Positions 46,226-58,053 are shown, counted from the stretch's first letter. The stretch: DNA of 64,000 nt from Cyclina sinensis (GCA_012932295.1 JAAONU010000001.1:19406120-19470119), one strand, 5' to 3'. A program made the numbers and translations. Notes: generated from the letters alone by a model not told the origin.

Positions 46226-49200
46226 TTACTCATTGACTAAAACTTGAAATTGTCTCCATTCTTTTTCAAAATTTTGAATATTCATTGTTTTATTTGCATT
46301 GAATCGTTCAATCTTATATAAATATATAATACTCTTTTTCAGGCCTTCTAAGTTTGGTGATCCAATTTTCATTTTACATGAATAAATATAAGACTTGCAG
46401 GTTAAGAGAATTTTGTTCAAAACCTTTGGAAAAGTAATATTACCAAACAGAATATCTGTGGGTGTCCAATCTGTATTTATATTTTCACACTTTCTTTGAA
46501 TCCAGAATTTAACACTTTGCCAAAAAGAATTTATCATATAACACTCGTAAAATAAATGAGTTATAGTTTCTGGAGACCTTTTACAAAAACAGCATGAATT
46601 GTTGTTGATAAGCCCCATTTTAGCTCTTAGGTTATTAGTTCCCAAAATTCTGTGATTAATTCTAAACTGCAGCCACTGAAGCCTTGAGTCTTTTGTACAT
46701 TTGAATGGTAGGATATAGACATTTTTCCAGTTGAAATTATCCAGGTTCAAGATATTTGTCCATTTCTGTTGGGAGGTGGGCTTAACACCAGATTCAATGA
46801 GTAGGTCATATGTAACCCTGCAACCCTTTTCTTGTTTAAAAATTACCTTAGCTATCAGGGGTTGTAAAGGTGTTTTTTCCTTTTTGGATTTGTGAGCAAT
46901 ATTAAGGGTATTTAAATACGTTCTGATTGAAGTAATAATACTGTTATAAAACAAAAAATTAGTATTTTGAACATTATCTGCTGAAATCTTTCAAAGGAAT
47001 ACAGACTACCATTTTCACCTAAAAAATCATTAATGAAGTAGATACCTTTCTTTGTGTAATTACTACTATAAAAAGACTTGCCACCTATTTTTATATTAGG
47101 GTTATAGAAAACTGGCACAGATAAGAATTCCTCCCAAGATTTTGGACTCTTAACATAAAGTATGCTATATAATGCTTGTAATATATCTTTCCAGAAGGGA
47201 TTGCTAACCTCTGAAATTTTTTTTTGTACAAAGTTTGCACCATATCTTCCAATAGAGTCTAAGGCTGGGCATATTATACTGACTAGCATGTAATATTGAG
47301 ACTTTTCTTTCAAGTATCTCCTAATCCAAGAGCATTTAAGTGCCATTATAAATTTTTCAACATCTACAACTCTTAGACCTCCATTGTTGAAGTTTTGAAC
47401 AACTGTGACTCTTTTAACCTTATCTGGGCCATTGGTCCATATGAATTTAAAAAAACATTTCTTGAATCTTTTTGATAATCTCTTTTGATGGTGTTGGGAG
47501 GCTAACAAATAAATGGTTTAATTTTGGCAGGGCTAATGTTTTGATTACGATATTTTTACCAATTGGTGTCAGAATTCTATTAGACCATACATGCAATAAA
47601 AGTTCTAATTCCTTAATCTTTGCTTCAAAATTCAACTTGACAATATCATTTAACTCTGTAGTAAAAGTAACACCTAATAATTTAAAAGTATGGTCCCACT
47701 GTAAGGATAGTTCTGGACAGATGACCTGATTACTTCCTCTCTTTGACCCAATCCATACTGCCATAGTTTTTTCTACATTAACATGAAGGCCTGATATGTC
47801 AGCATAAAATTTTAAAATTCTGATTGCATTTCTAAGAGATTCAGTTGATCCATCTAGTAAAAGGGTTGTGTCATCAGCATACTGTGAGATCAAGAATTCC
47901 TGATTATTACATTTAATTCCTTTTATATTATTACTCTTTTTAAATAATAGAGACATTATTTCAGCACAGAGGATAAATAAATACGGGGATAGGGGATCAC
48001 CTTGACGACAGCCGCGATGGACATAAAACCAGTCAGACAAGTGACCATTTACAATTATACAAGATTGAATATTTTTATATAAAGTCTGTATCCACCTTAT
48101 AAAGTCAGTACCAAAATTAAAGAAATGAAATACTTTATACATGAAACTCCATGACAACGAGTCAAAAGCTGTCGCAAAATCAACCAGCAAAAGCATTCCT
48201 TTAATGTTATGTTTTTTTGTATAGTCCATTATATCATATATCAGTCTAATATTATCACCAATGAAACGGCCTGACAGGAAGCCACTTTGCGTCTCACTAA
48301 TTATTTTAGAAAGAACTTTCTTTAACCTGTTTGCAATACTTGCTGAGGTGATTTTATAGCCTACATTTAGTAAAGAAATAGGTCTCCAATTTTTTAATAA
48401 AGTTTTATCCTTGTTACCTTTTGGAATACATGTTATAACTCCCTGTTTTTGTGTTACTGATAATTCTCCAATATTAAAAGCACAATTCATGGATCTTACT
48501 AAAAAACTACCTATGTCTATCCAAAAGACTTTATAAAAAGCTGCTGTAAATCCTGAAATTCCAGGGGATGAATTATTTGACATCTTTTTTAAACTAAAGA
48601 GCATTTCTTCTTGAGTTAATTTACCCTCAAGACTGTTTTTATCTTCATCTGTAAGTTTCACTATTTGCTGGTTATTAAATAACCTGTTCAAATTAACTTC
48701 ACTTGTATTTCTAAAAGCATAAAGACTCTTATAATGATTCATGGCTTCAGACAATATATCTTTTTGTTCATGTAAAATTTTACCTGTCTTTGAACATAAA
48801 GAGTTCATATTCTTTGAAACGAAATTCCTATTTTCAAGGTTACAGAAATAATTAGATGGTTTTTCCCCTTCTAATAACCATTTAGCACGAGATCGAATAA
48901 GAGAACCCTCAAGCTTTTCTTTCCTTATCTCAAGAAGTTCATTTTTCTTTTGTTCTAATAAATTTTCATTACTTAATACCACAGTTTGGAGATTTTCAAT
49001 TTCTGAAATTAATTGTTTTTCTTTATTATTTTCCTCTTGTTTTTTATGAGTGCAGTAAGCTATTGTTTTTCCTCTAATTTCCATAAGAAGAGTTTCAAAG
49101 AATAACTTTTCATCTATTGTTAATAAAAGTTCACTGTCTAGTATACTTTCTACTGGTAAATTAGTTAACTGTACTTCACTGGCATATTGAGACCTTATAT

Positions 49201-50011
49201 CTTTAATTAAAGATTTAATTTGTGTAACATATTCTAAATCTTTTAACAAGGAATTATTGAATTTCCAATACGACTTTCCTTTAATAAATTTATCAAGTTC
49301 AAAAGACATCAAAATTAATGAGTGATCTGTTCTGTAGCCTGGCAAAATATGTGTCTCAAAGATGTTTACAAATAGGTTACTGCTTATTAGGAAAAAATCT
49401 AATCTAGCCTTCTTGATAGGAGATTTTCTAAACCAGGTAAAATGCTGTGTTTCCATATGCTGCTCTCTCCAGCAATCAACTAGGTCATTTTCTATTAACA
49501 TTTCCAAAACTTTCAGACGTGCCTGTGGGTTATTTACATTTAAATAATTAAAATAATCTTTATCTGGATTTAACACCAAATTAAAATCACCCCCAAGAAT
49601 GCAACTGTGTTGAATTTGCGACAGTTTTTGCTTTATGTTTGTATAAAAATATGGATTATCATTATTAGGGCCATAGATACAGAAAAGAGAAAAGTCTAAA
49701 TTTTTTATTTTACAGTGCAAAATTAAAAGATTGCCTGAATCATCTTTCTCCATAGATACAAATTTAAATTCGAAGTTATTATTGATAAATATCCCCACAC
49801 CTCTTGATTGACTACTGTAATTATTTAAATAACACTCATATCCCCATTGACTTCTTATAAACTTTGATTCTTTATCAGTGAAATGAGTATCCTGTATGAA
49901 ATAAATATTGAAGTTTCTTGATTTTAAAAAATTCAAAACATCCCTTCTTTTTGAGCTGTCGCCAAGACCCTGCACATTCATAGATGCGAAAGTTATTTTT
50001 TCAGTCATCAA
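46226..50011 (-). pseudogene. L1/Tx1-type LINE ORF2 (endonuclease and reverse transcriptase), two frameshifts
   Basis: The first block, 50011-47447 (854 codons), begins with an apurinic-like endonuclease: ASMNVQGLGD at 9-18, QDTH at 40-43, GGDFN at 140-144 and RTDHSLI near 229-235. A charged linker follows, then the reverse transcriptase with RPISLLNVGYKI, FATAFDSLSW, CRQGDPLSPYLF and the catalytic YADD at 711-714. The frame shifts near 47455 (…EMFF to KFIW) into 47508-46912, and again near 46950, at an A-run, into 46954-46226. That last block carries the zinc-knuckle C-terminal motif CCFCKRSPETITHLFYEC. Every catalytic motif survives, so this is a recent or nearly intact copy; the frameshifts could be real or assembly errors at homopolymers. 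Endonuclease type plus this C-terminus fits the L1/Tx1 group. Confidence 0.9.
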
Positions 50012-50257
50012 TTCTTATATAAAAAGCATTTTTTTCCTTTTGGTTTGTATTGCGACTGGGTTTTAATTCATAGGCATTATTCATATTTAAAATACATAAA
50101 GTAGAAGTTCCCTCTCCCTCCAATGCTTGGCCAGAAAGAAAAAAGAAAATAAGTTGAAGTAACTGACACTGTATGTGTGTCATTCCTCAACAGTTTTGCA
50201 AAAAAAAACCGGACAAAATATTACTGGAAAAAAAGTGATCTTAAACAGGCTCTCAGT
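50012..50257 (-). other. Short leader between the tandem array and ORF2
   Basis: Immediately upstream of the LINE ORF2 start codon on the minus strand. AT-rich, no ORF1 sequence. It is presumably untranslated leader. Confidence 0.4.
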
Positions 50258-51275
50258 CTTGTAAATAAAACAAGTATTTACATGTAGTACTAGACAAATA
50301 ATGGCAATATTGAAATAAACAGCAAAACATTGTTATTCTAAAAAATCTATAACACCAATTTCTATGACCAATACTCAGATGTCAATTATCATAATAATTC
50401 GAACACTTCATGTATACATAGATTAATACATACATGTACTTCTACTTTACACATCAGGTTAACTCACCAATACGACCTGTACGTTTTAATATCATTTTCA
50501 GTGAAAAGAGAAATAAAAAAAAAAAAAAAATAAACATGAAGTTACTGTACTGCAGAAGCCGTGTAAGGTCCAAAAACGAAAAGCGCCTAAATTTCTCGCT
50601 TCATTAAAACAAAGTTAAACCATTACTCTAGTATTGTATACGAGAAATACAAAAATAACAGTTCTACTGAACTTATACTTAACAACTTACAGTACAGATC
50701 AAATCAACCCCATAAGAATAAGTAATCACTCATTCTTGTAAATTTATAAAACAGGTATTTAGTACTAGACAAATAATGGCAATATGGAAATTAACAACAA
50801 AACATTGTTATTCAAAAAAAAAAAAAATCTATGACACCAATTTCTACGACCAATACTCAGTTGTCAATTATCATAATAATTCGAACACTGCATTTATACA
50901 TAGATTAATACATACATGTACTTCTACTTTACACATCGGGTTAACTCACCAATACGAACTACATACGTTTTAATATGTCAATGCATATTTTGACATCACA
51001 TAAAATTAAACATTCCTGTTGAGATGCTGCAGGAAACATAACCTTCGGCATCATTTTCAGTGAAAAGAAAAATAAAAAAAATAATAAACATGAAGTTATT
51101 GTAGCTGTGTAAGGTCCAAAACGAAAAACGCCTAAATTTCTCGCTTCATTAAACAAATTTAAACCGTCATTCTAATACTGTGTACGAGAAATACAAAAAT
51201 AACAATTCTACTAAACTTATACTAAACAACTTACAGATCAAATCAGCACCATGGACCATAAGGATGGATAAGTAA
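50258..51275 (-). repeat. Two-unit tandem array (about 478 bp) upstream of LINE ORF2
   Basis: Unit 1 (50258-50735) and unit 2 (50736-51275) share long collinear blocks, for example tagtactagacaaataatgg, atcataataattcgaacact, tacatacatgtacttctact and cctaaatttctcgcttcatt. Unit 2 has about 75 extra bases around 50960-51050. The position directly 5' of ORF2 recalls tandem 5'UTR promoter monomers of some L1 elements, which is inference. It could equally be a local duplication into which the LINE inserted. Confidence 0.7.
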
Positions 51276-51533
51276 TCACTAATATTTTTTTAAAGTTTAT
51301 CCATTATCATTTACACATGTCAGCTATTAAATGCTGTGTAGGCGCCAACGTTGTGTACTACATAGTGTAACTATTTTTAATATCCAATGGAAAGCCTTCT
51401 TTACTGTTTCGTCATACTTATTTGCATGAAAGACACATGGTCTGAATAATTCGTCCAATCACGCTACTGGATCTTATTTTCTGCACATATGTTTTACATA
51501 AATAAATAAACAATAACATGTGCTTTTTTTTCT

Positions 51534-51893
51534 TCAAAAATGTGTAGAGCTAGATCTACTTTGTTTTCTACTGTCTGCTAACAAAATCGCTAGCTCATCT
51601 GCTGGAATGAGCGGGATAGTTAAATCGCTGTTTATGTCAAAACGCAATTTTCTGCCATTTAGGAGGACTGCCAGGATCTTCCCGTCATCAGACCAGGCGT
51701 TTTTCACTTCATCCTTCGCTGAGACTTCTTCCAGAAGTTTTGCATTTTTGATTGTCAGGTCTTCTCTTATGACAATGGAGGATCCTTTCAACTTTCTTCG
51801 CACACTCATAACACTCTTTTTCACCATCCTTGACACGAATTTACATATAACTGGTCTATAAGCATCTCTGGAGAATTTCCCGATTCGGTGTGT
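51534..51893 (-). pseudogene. LINE ORF1-like fragment (nucleic-acid-binding C-terminal region)
   Basis: About 119 codons are open from just after an in-frame stop (51894-51896) to the terminator at 51534. The order of features resembles L1-type ORF1 RRM/C-terminal regions: an HRIGK-like start, RPVICKF, RRKLKGSSIVIREDLT, then KNAWSDDGKILAVLLNGRK. There is no N-terminal coiled coil or clear start codon, so it is 5' truncated. It lies 1.5 kb upstream of ORF2 with the tandem array between, unlike the short ORF1-ORF2 spacing usual in L1 elements. It may be from the same element or an older one. Confidence 0.6.
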
Positions 51894-51896
51894 CTA

Positions 51897-53042
51897 ACTT
51901 AATTTAATACTTGCAATGATTTTTAAAATTTAATGTCAAAAAAAAAGAAAGAAAAAACATTATAAGGCCACAATTCACTGATCCACAGCATGACTCTTAA
52001 ATCTTAATACAATAGGTTTTACCTACAAACATTACCATATGCTCTTTTGTTATATACTTATTTCTGGTGAAAATATAACCACTTCTTTGTCAAATCATGC
52101 AAATGTGAGGGGTCATGGATCCATTTATGATCAACTGCTTTAAAAACCACTTGACCAACAGTTTTGGTGTAATACTGAAACCGGCCTTTCCTATTTACAT
52201 GTCAAATTCTAAGATCTGTATTTCTTTTTTGTAACTTTTGTAAATTTGACTTCCATTAAGTAACCCTAACAATTAATAGTCTATTCTTAGTGAAATACAT
52301 CAGCCATTATTTAAAGAGACAGGGAAACACTAAGGGGCAAGGGTCCGACAGTTGACAACTTGAACATCCAAGTCACATAGGCATTCAGTTTCATTGGACT
52401 AGAACCTGAATATAAAAACTGTCATATATCCCAAAATGCTAGTATTAAGATGCTCCAAATCTTTTAACTACTCAAACCCGCCAAGTTTCAAGGGTCATGA
52501 AAATTCTTGATATTTGGTGGTTTTCTGCCTTACTTGCATAAGTATAATGCTGTGAAGATATTCAGAGAATTTGAGTAGAGGAATATGTTTACCATTTAGG
52601 GCGTCCATACCTGTTCATAGAAGCCATAAAAAGGTACACCTTTTTCAGTTTTCAGACTGCCAGCTGTTTTGTACCTCACCTTGAACTCCACAAAGCAGAG
52701 CTAGAAAATTTAGAAGATAGATTCACATTAGAGCATTGTGAAATGAACACTTTTCATTTAATTCAAGAAAATTAATCGGAGTAGAAGAAATTTCTTCAGT
52801 AGGACTTGTGAATATTTTAGAGAAGCAGCATGCCTTAATGACTTTCATTTACTATATATATAGATTTCTTACCCTGACCAGAAGAAAAACAGCTAGCAAC
52901 TATCTTCAGCTGTCTTAAAGCTACTGGCTCACAGAAACCAGCTGCATTTTTTTTCTTTAAAATTTAAGAGAAGTTAATATACTATGGAAAAAAAACATAA
53001 TATTATGCTTCTATACACCATGAAAACTGAAATAAAAAGTTA
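51897..53042. other. Non-coding stretch
   Basis: AT-rich, no exon or defined repeat recognised. Confidence 0.4.
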
Positions 53043-53125
53043 TGCTTTTACCAAGATTCGAACCCATGCCCTTTCGTTCAGTAAAATGTAGAGTGACGAT
53101 CTACACCACTGAGCCACAAATACAA
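53043..53125 (-). mobile_element. tRNA-derived SINE head or tRNA pseudogene
   Basis: On the minus strand, A box TGGCTCAGTGG (complement at 53106-53116) and B box GGTTCGAATCT (complement at 53054-53064) sit at tRNA spacing. The bases outside do not form a 7-bp acceptor stem, so a working tRNA is unlikely. Confidence 0.6.
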
Positions 53126-53919
53126 GTTATCAAGTTTCATAAAAATTAATAAGTATCAACCCCGTGACTAACTGAAAATTTTACCAATAAAAGTGTGTAA
53201 AACTCTTTCGATGTTTTTCTGTGACAAAAAATGAGTCAGTAACTTAGTTTAGATATGTTCTTCACAATTATAGCTAGAATTTCTAGATGTATAAACATTT
53301 TCTTTTTTCTTTTCATTGTCAGCCCATCTCTGAGTCAGTCGCTTTAAGGTGAAACACCACCAAATCAGTAATATAGGGAACCAAGCTTCACACAGCAGTT
53401 ACTTCCCTTTTAGACACAGGCATGTCGCATGAAAGTAAATTAACAAAATGTTTTTTCTTTCATTTTTTTCCTTTCATTGGACATTGGAATGAAACTTACT
53501 AAAGTAATCTTCCGACATGTTAAATTCCCATTATAACTAAACAAAGAAAGAGAAAAAATAATTTCTTTAAAAAATCATACATTTGTACCTTGAAATGTAA
53601 AGTTAACGTTTGATGGCAGAAAATAAAGGGGAGATCATTGTGAGAAGGTTGTTGGGGGATTGCACTGGTTAACCCCCCTCCATATGCATATCGCAAGTGG
53701 AGTTCTTTTCTTGGTGGGATCACTCACTCACATTCAATTCTCTCTATTTGACTTTTTATAATTACTAGACCAGGGATCTATTTTGGAAAATCGGGCTGAG
53801 GTTTTCACCTTGACAAACCCCAGCGTTTGCATTAAAAGAATCTGAAAATGAACCCAATATTTTGATATATTTTGGATTTAATGTTTTGGAATATACTGAA
53901 TATCGTTTATTTTTTTTTT
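53126..53919. other. Non-coding stretch
   Basis: No exon or repeat recognised. A 67-codon antisense frame at 53520-53723 lacks support. Confidence 0.4.
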
Positions 53920-54335
53920 CTTTTCAACTGTTGCCAGAGACCAAAGCACCAGACTTTATCAAATGCTGCTTTAAAATCCACGAATGCACAGAAAAGCTAT
54001 TTTTTTAAATTTCGTTTAGTAAACACTACTGATGCAAAGATGTGATCTGAACATCCTCAGATACCCAGGGATGACTACGCTTCACAAGCTCGATGTAGCG
54101 TATGTGGAGCGGAGTCACCCCTCCGTATCCGAGGATGTGATCTGAACAGCAAGTATCCTTTCAGGAAACTTGCCTCATTTTCATTTATTCGTTGATTGAG
54201 GACTGATGTAAAGTGCTTTCCTAGACAACTTAAAATTGTGATTGGCCTGTAACATTCAGGTTGTTTTGGGTCGCCTTTATTTTTATAGATTGGTATTATG
54301 TAACCTTCTAACCTAGGCTCTGGTATAACAAATAA
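53920..54335 (-). pseudogene. Reverse-transcriptase fragment of an old non-LTR element, split by an insertion
   Basis: On the minus strand, 54330-54149 reads in one frame through GYIIPIYKNKGDPKQPECYR, then PITILSCLGKHFTSVLNQRI and KGYLLFRS, matching the conserved fingers/palm start of retrotransposon RTs. After the palindromic insertion at 54040-54148, the frame resumes at about 53990 with CAFVDFKAAFDKVW (RT motif A, FxDFxxAFDxV). The YADD block and the endonuclease are missing. Frameshifts and the insertion make it a dead fragment. It differs in sequence type from the LINE at 46226-50011, so it is a separate family. Confidence 0.8.
54040..54148. mobile_element. 81-bp palindromic element with 14-bp direct repeats
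   Basis: ATGTGATCTGAACA occurs at 54040-54053 and again at 54135-54148. The 81 bases between them form a near-perfect hairpin: tcctcagatac..tgactacgct against agcggagtca..gtatccgagga. It interrupts a reverse-transcriptase reading frame between two conserved blocks, so it is clearly an insertion. The direct repeats act as target-site duplications, unusually long for a cut-and-paste DNA transposon. Confidence 0.7.
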
Positions 54336-55448
54336 CTAATTATGACAAAAATGTTTTACTTTAATATAACAAGTTATGACATCTTTGATCTGTATGAAAA
54401 AAATTTAGACTCATTGGAGAGGTCATCAGACCTCTCCACATTGTTGGCTTTAATTGCTGGCGGCATCCATTTTTGCGTATCAAATTTTAGTTAATGATCT
54501 CATATTAAGCCTAAAATCATGAAAACCAGTCTACAAAGATAGTTATGCGCATGCTCCGAATCAAAATACGAATTTATTTAAACGAAATCAAAATTTAACA
54601 TCGGGTCAAAACGGCCCATGGTTAAAACGGCCCATTATGAACAGAACGTACAGAATAATTTTGTATTCCCTTAACTAAACACAGAAAATACAATTATAGG
54701 GATGCATTTCTTATAATGCATGCTACTTTTTAAAAACTACAAATTCTAAAATGCATTTTTTTTCTGAGAAACTCATCAGCCTGTTGAACAAATGAATATT
54801 TAGCCATGTTCATGAAAAAATGGTAAATATTTTTTTACAAATTTCAAAGCATTTTTTGACAAGTTCATTTCCTCGATTTAGATCAAATTTACGCCCTTTT
54901 AATATTTAGTCCAGCTTAACAGATACTATCGCTGATTATTTTGTAAAATATTTGGACTAAGAAAGGTGTAATAAAAATTGAAAGGGAAAACAAAACTTAA
55001 TGAGTCTAAAAAAGCAGCAGCTTAACATGGGAGTTCTGGCTACAACAACTACATCCATTGTTGTAAAAGAGGGAGGAGTAAAGCCTTAGGGGCTTATAAG
55101 AAGATCATCAAGATTCTACAAGGTATGAAATACATGAATTTATCTTAATTTTTTTCATTTATTTAAATGATAGATACGCCACTATAAAAACATTTGAAAT
55201 AACTAAATTATAGTCAGTTTCGGTCATTTTGCCTAATAAGGTATTAACTATTATTCTAACACTATCCGCAATTTGCCGACAATAAACAAAGAAGGAATTG
55301 AGCGTGATATATCAGGCAGTATAGCACGCTGAATACAAGCGCGCGCCCGCTGACGTCACTGAGAACGCCACTGTTAAATAGTGCACATACTTACGTCCCT
55401 TATAAATATACGTACGTGTTAGAATGGAAATAGATTTTAACATTTTCG
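54336..55448. other. Non-coding stretch with a small GC-rich patch
   Basis: No exon supported. Around 55335-55375 a GC-rich patch (gcgcgcgcccg then TGACGTCA at 55351-55358) stands out from the AT-rich surroundings. Fragments of the palindrome at 55449 (gtgatatatcaggcagtata) occur at about 55303. Confidence 0.35.
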
Positions 55449-55580
55449 TGATCTACCGTCGTATATATCACGGTTTCTCGTTCAGATGCGTAATTATTTA
55501 ATCACTCAGGCCTACGGCCTTCGTGATTAAATTACTACGCATCTGAACTCGACACCGTGATATATCAGACGGTATATCAC
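55449..55580. repeat. Large foldback palindrome, 132 bp
   Basis: Arms of about 65 bp (55449-55513 and 55516-55580) are close to 90 percent identical when folded. The left arm contains gtgatctaccgtcgtatata and ttcagatgcgtaat; the right arm contains tacgcatctgaactcgacac and gatatatcagacggtatatc. The apex is aggcctacggcct. No coding capacity. It resembles 39328-39441 in type. Confidence 0.8.
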
Positions 55581-55596
55581 TCAAACGAGTGTATAT

Positions 55597-56411
55597 CAAA
55601 ATCCCCTTGATCATAATCCCCTTGGTTGAAAAATGACATAGTGATCGAAATCCCCTCAACAGAAATGACAGGGTGTTCATAATCCCCTTGATGGATAGTC
55701 AAAATCCCCTTGGCAAAAATGATGGGGTGGTCAAAATCCCCTCAACTTGTGAAAAACAACCCCCTTTACTCAATATTCTTTTTCCTTTGATCTTTTGTCA
55801 CTCCAGCTAAACTATTGCCATCATATTATATACCCAACAAAATAACAGTTTGCAGTTAAGTAAAACAAAGATGAAGTAATTTTAGATAGCAAACTGCAAT
55901 TAATAGCCTCATTTTAAGTTATTATCTGGAAAGATCTAAAGCTAGTGTGCAACAAATTTGCCTTTAAAGGTGTTTATCATTGCAAAGATTAATTGATTGT
56001 TTGTTACATATAACTATAATTGCAATGATTAATTATAATCAACTATCATTTATTTGTTTGTATTTTACAATTTTCTCAGCAATAATAACATCAATAAAGG
56101 GTGTCATTATTAACTGGCTGTGACAAACATACACCTTTTAATTGTTTGTATGCTTTTCTCTTTTTTTCAGCAATTCTTGAAGCAGTTGGTTCTTAAATTC
56201 ATTGAACTAAAAAGAAAAATAAGAAAAAAATCTTAAGAAATTTCCCAACCATTTCACATTATTTGAGGGGATTTTGACTACCCACTGAGGGGATTATGAC
56301 CACCCCTTTATTTTTGCCAAGGGGATTATGATAACCCTGTCATTTCTGTTGAGGGGATTTCGATCACTATGTCGTTTATCAACCAAGGGGATTATGATCA
56401 AGGGGATTTTG
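55597..56411. mobile_element. Long-TIR element with ggggatt word repeats (815 bp)
   Basis: Inverted arms of about 150 bp lie at 55597-55746 and 56263-56411. Left arm: caaaatccccttgatcataa then tccccttggttg, tgacatagtgatcgaaatcc, agaaatgacagggtg, ttgatgga. The right arm is the inverted match with gaggggattttgactac, ccaaggggattatgataacc and ggggatttcgatcactatgt. Each arm repeats the word GGGGATT(A/T)TGA/C several times. The 515-bp interior is AT-rich without an open frame. No target-site duplication was resolved. Confidence 0.75.
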
Positions 56412-57460
56412 AGCGTCCCCCCACTCAAACTTAAAATCTATTTCCTAAATAATAGTTAGGTTACTAGTTTTTATTATTATTTAAGTCACAGAATGTTTAA
56501 AAAATTCAGATTGATCTTGGAAACAAGTAGATTCATTCTTTCAGTGACGACAGCTGCTGACCTCTCTTTTGCTTACTTTTTAAAGGAAGCCAACTTGTTT
56601 CCCTTGATTTTGGCCCAAAGCCAACAAACTGATGACTTCTTCAGATGGACTCAGTACTGTTGTTACACCAAAGACGGATGGAAAGAAACCAGACACAAGT
56701 TAACCTTGTATTAATGTACGGACAGTGACATGGTCTAAAAAGCTGAAGGAAATTAAATTGCCATTTATTTCTCGTCATCTACAGGAAAATCTGTTTGCGA
56801 CCTACAGAAATGAACTGGTTGCATTGTGCAACTACTTAGCAAATGAATGAATGAATGAAGTTTTATAGTCCGTCGACAACTAAGGTCATTAATATTGTAT
56901 AAAGAAGAACTATTAAGTAACTAAATTTTATTAAAAAGTGGCAGTGATGTAAAGTTCAAAAGTTGTTGATAGTAAAATATGATGTAGTTAAAAGTTCTAA
57001 TGTAAATAAATTAAACAATTATATCTTGTTAAAAATGTTAATATCTTTTTAAAATTTAAAGATTAAGATTCAGTCTGATAGAATCTAACAGCTCATGTAT
57101 GTTTTGTACATTGAACTATTTATTTCATACTGGAGCAAAGTCCACATAGTAAGATCTGTAAAACAATGAACACACTGTGGGACTTGTTCCCCTAACTACT
57201 TAGCAAATGTAAATACGTCCTTACAATGCACTTAAAATAACTGGTAAAACTAAAGTTGAGTACTTTTATACCATAATATTTGTTTGTAAAGATTAGCTCT
57301 AGATTTAATTTCTCAAATATTTTCATGTGAAATCTTGACAACATACGTATCCTTCCATCTCAATATTGGTACACAAACCTCTAAATGTTTAATGCCGTAA
57401 AGTTTTTGTAGGCATTAATTGAATAGAATAGAGTTAATGAAAATAAGTCCTTTTCTGTTT
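56412..57460. other. Non-coding stretch
   Basis: A slightly GC-richer segment at 56493-56714 is open for 73 codons on the plus strand but has no clear splice signals or family match. A fragment at 56842-56890 repeats 35764-35815 (gaatgaagttttatagtccg, tcgacaactaaggtca). Confidence 0.35.
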
Positions 57461-58049
57461 AGGCCTAAAAAAAAAAATTGTTCTGTTCGGGTCACCCGAC
57501 CCTACCTAAAAATATGCCCGACCCTACTGTTTTTTTTAGGTCTGTCAAAAAAAAATTGTCGCACTTCGTATTGAAGAGGTACGATACGGTACGGTGCGGA
57601 TGGATTTTATTGCCGCACAGTAACAAAATGGCGGCTCAGGTCGTCAATGTGTATTAAACTGCATGTGATCACCATCACACTGCAGAGCGTCGGGAGTTTA
57701 AAATTATTTCGTCAAAGATGTCATTTGAAGAGTTGGAAATGATGTTCTTGTGCCTAATGTTCTATACTAGCAGGAACCTGTAGTCGCAATATTAAAGCTT
57801 TAGCTTGCATTGACTAGCTAATGGTTAAAAAAAATTGCATTACACCACTTTGCATTCCAACTGTTACCTTGTAACTTGTCAATCAATTGAGGGATCATAG
57901 GTTTCAGGAGCCAGAATGGTTTGAACTGATTCTAACCTTGAAGACCAAATGTCTATAATGGTAAAAAAAAAAAAAAAAAAAATTTCCTACCTACCCTACC
58001 TAATCATAGAGAGCATGTTACCCTAACAACACTATTTTTTTTTTAGGCC
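57461..58049. mobile_element. aggcctaaaaaaa-ended inverted-repeat element
   Basis: The left end aggcctaaaaaaaaaaattg mirrors the right end ttttttttaggcct. Subterminal cacccgaccctacctaaaaa and its partner ctaccctacctaatcat recur. An internal aaaatggcggctc block resembles a YY1 site but lies inside the repeat, so it is not evidence for a host promoter. Confidence 0.55.
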
Positions 58050-58053
58050 TTAT

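Noticed and set aside
55335..55375. GC-rich patch with TGACGTCA as a promoter
   Set aside because: Short, adjacent to a multi-copy palindrome fragment, and no exon nearby.
56493..56714. 73-codon plus-strand frame as an exon
   Set aside because: Slightly higher GC, but no consistent splice sites, partners or known motif.
57625..57640. YY1-like aaaatggcggctc as a host gene start
   Set aside because: Lies inside an inverted-repeat element, so it is likely part of the repeat.
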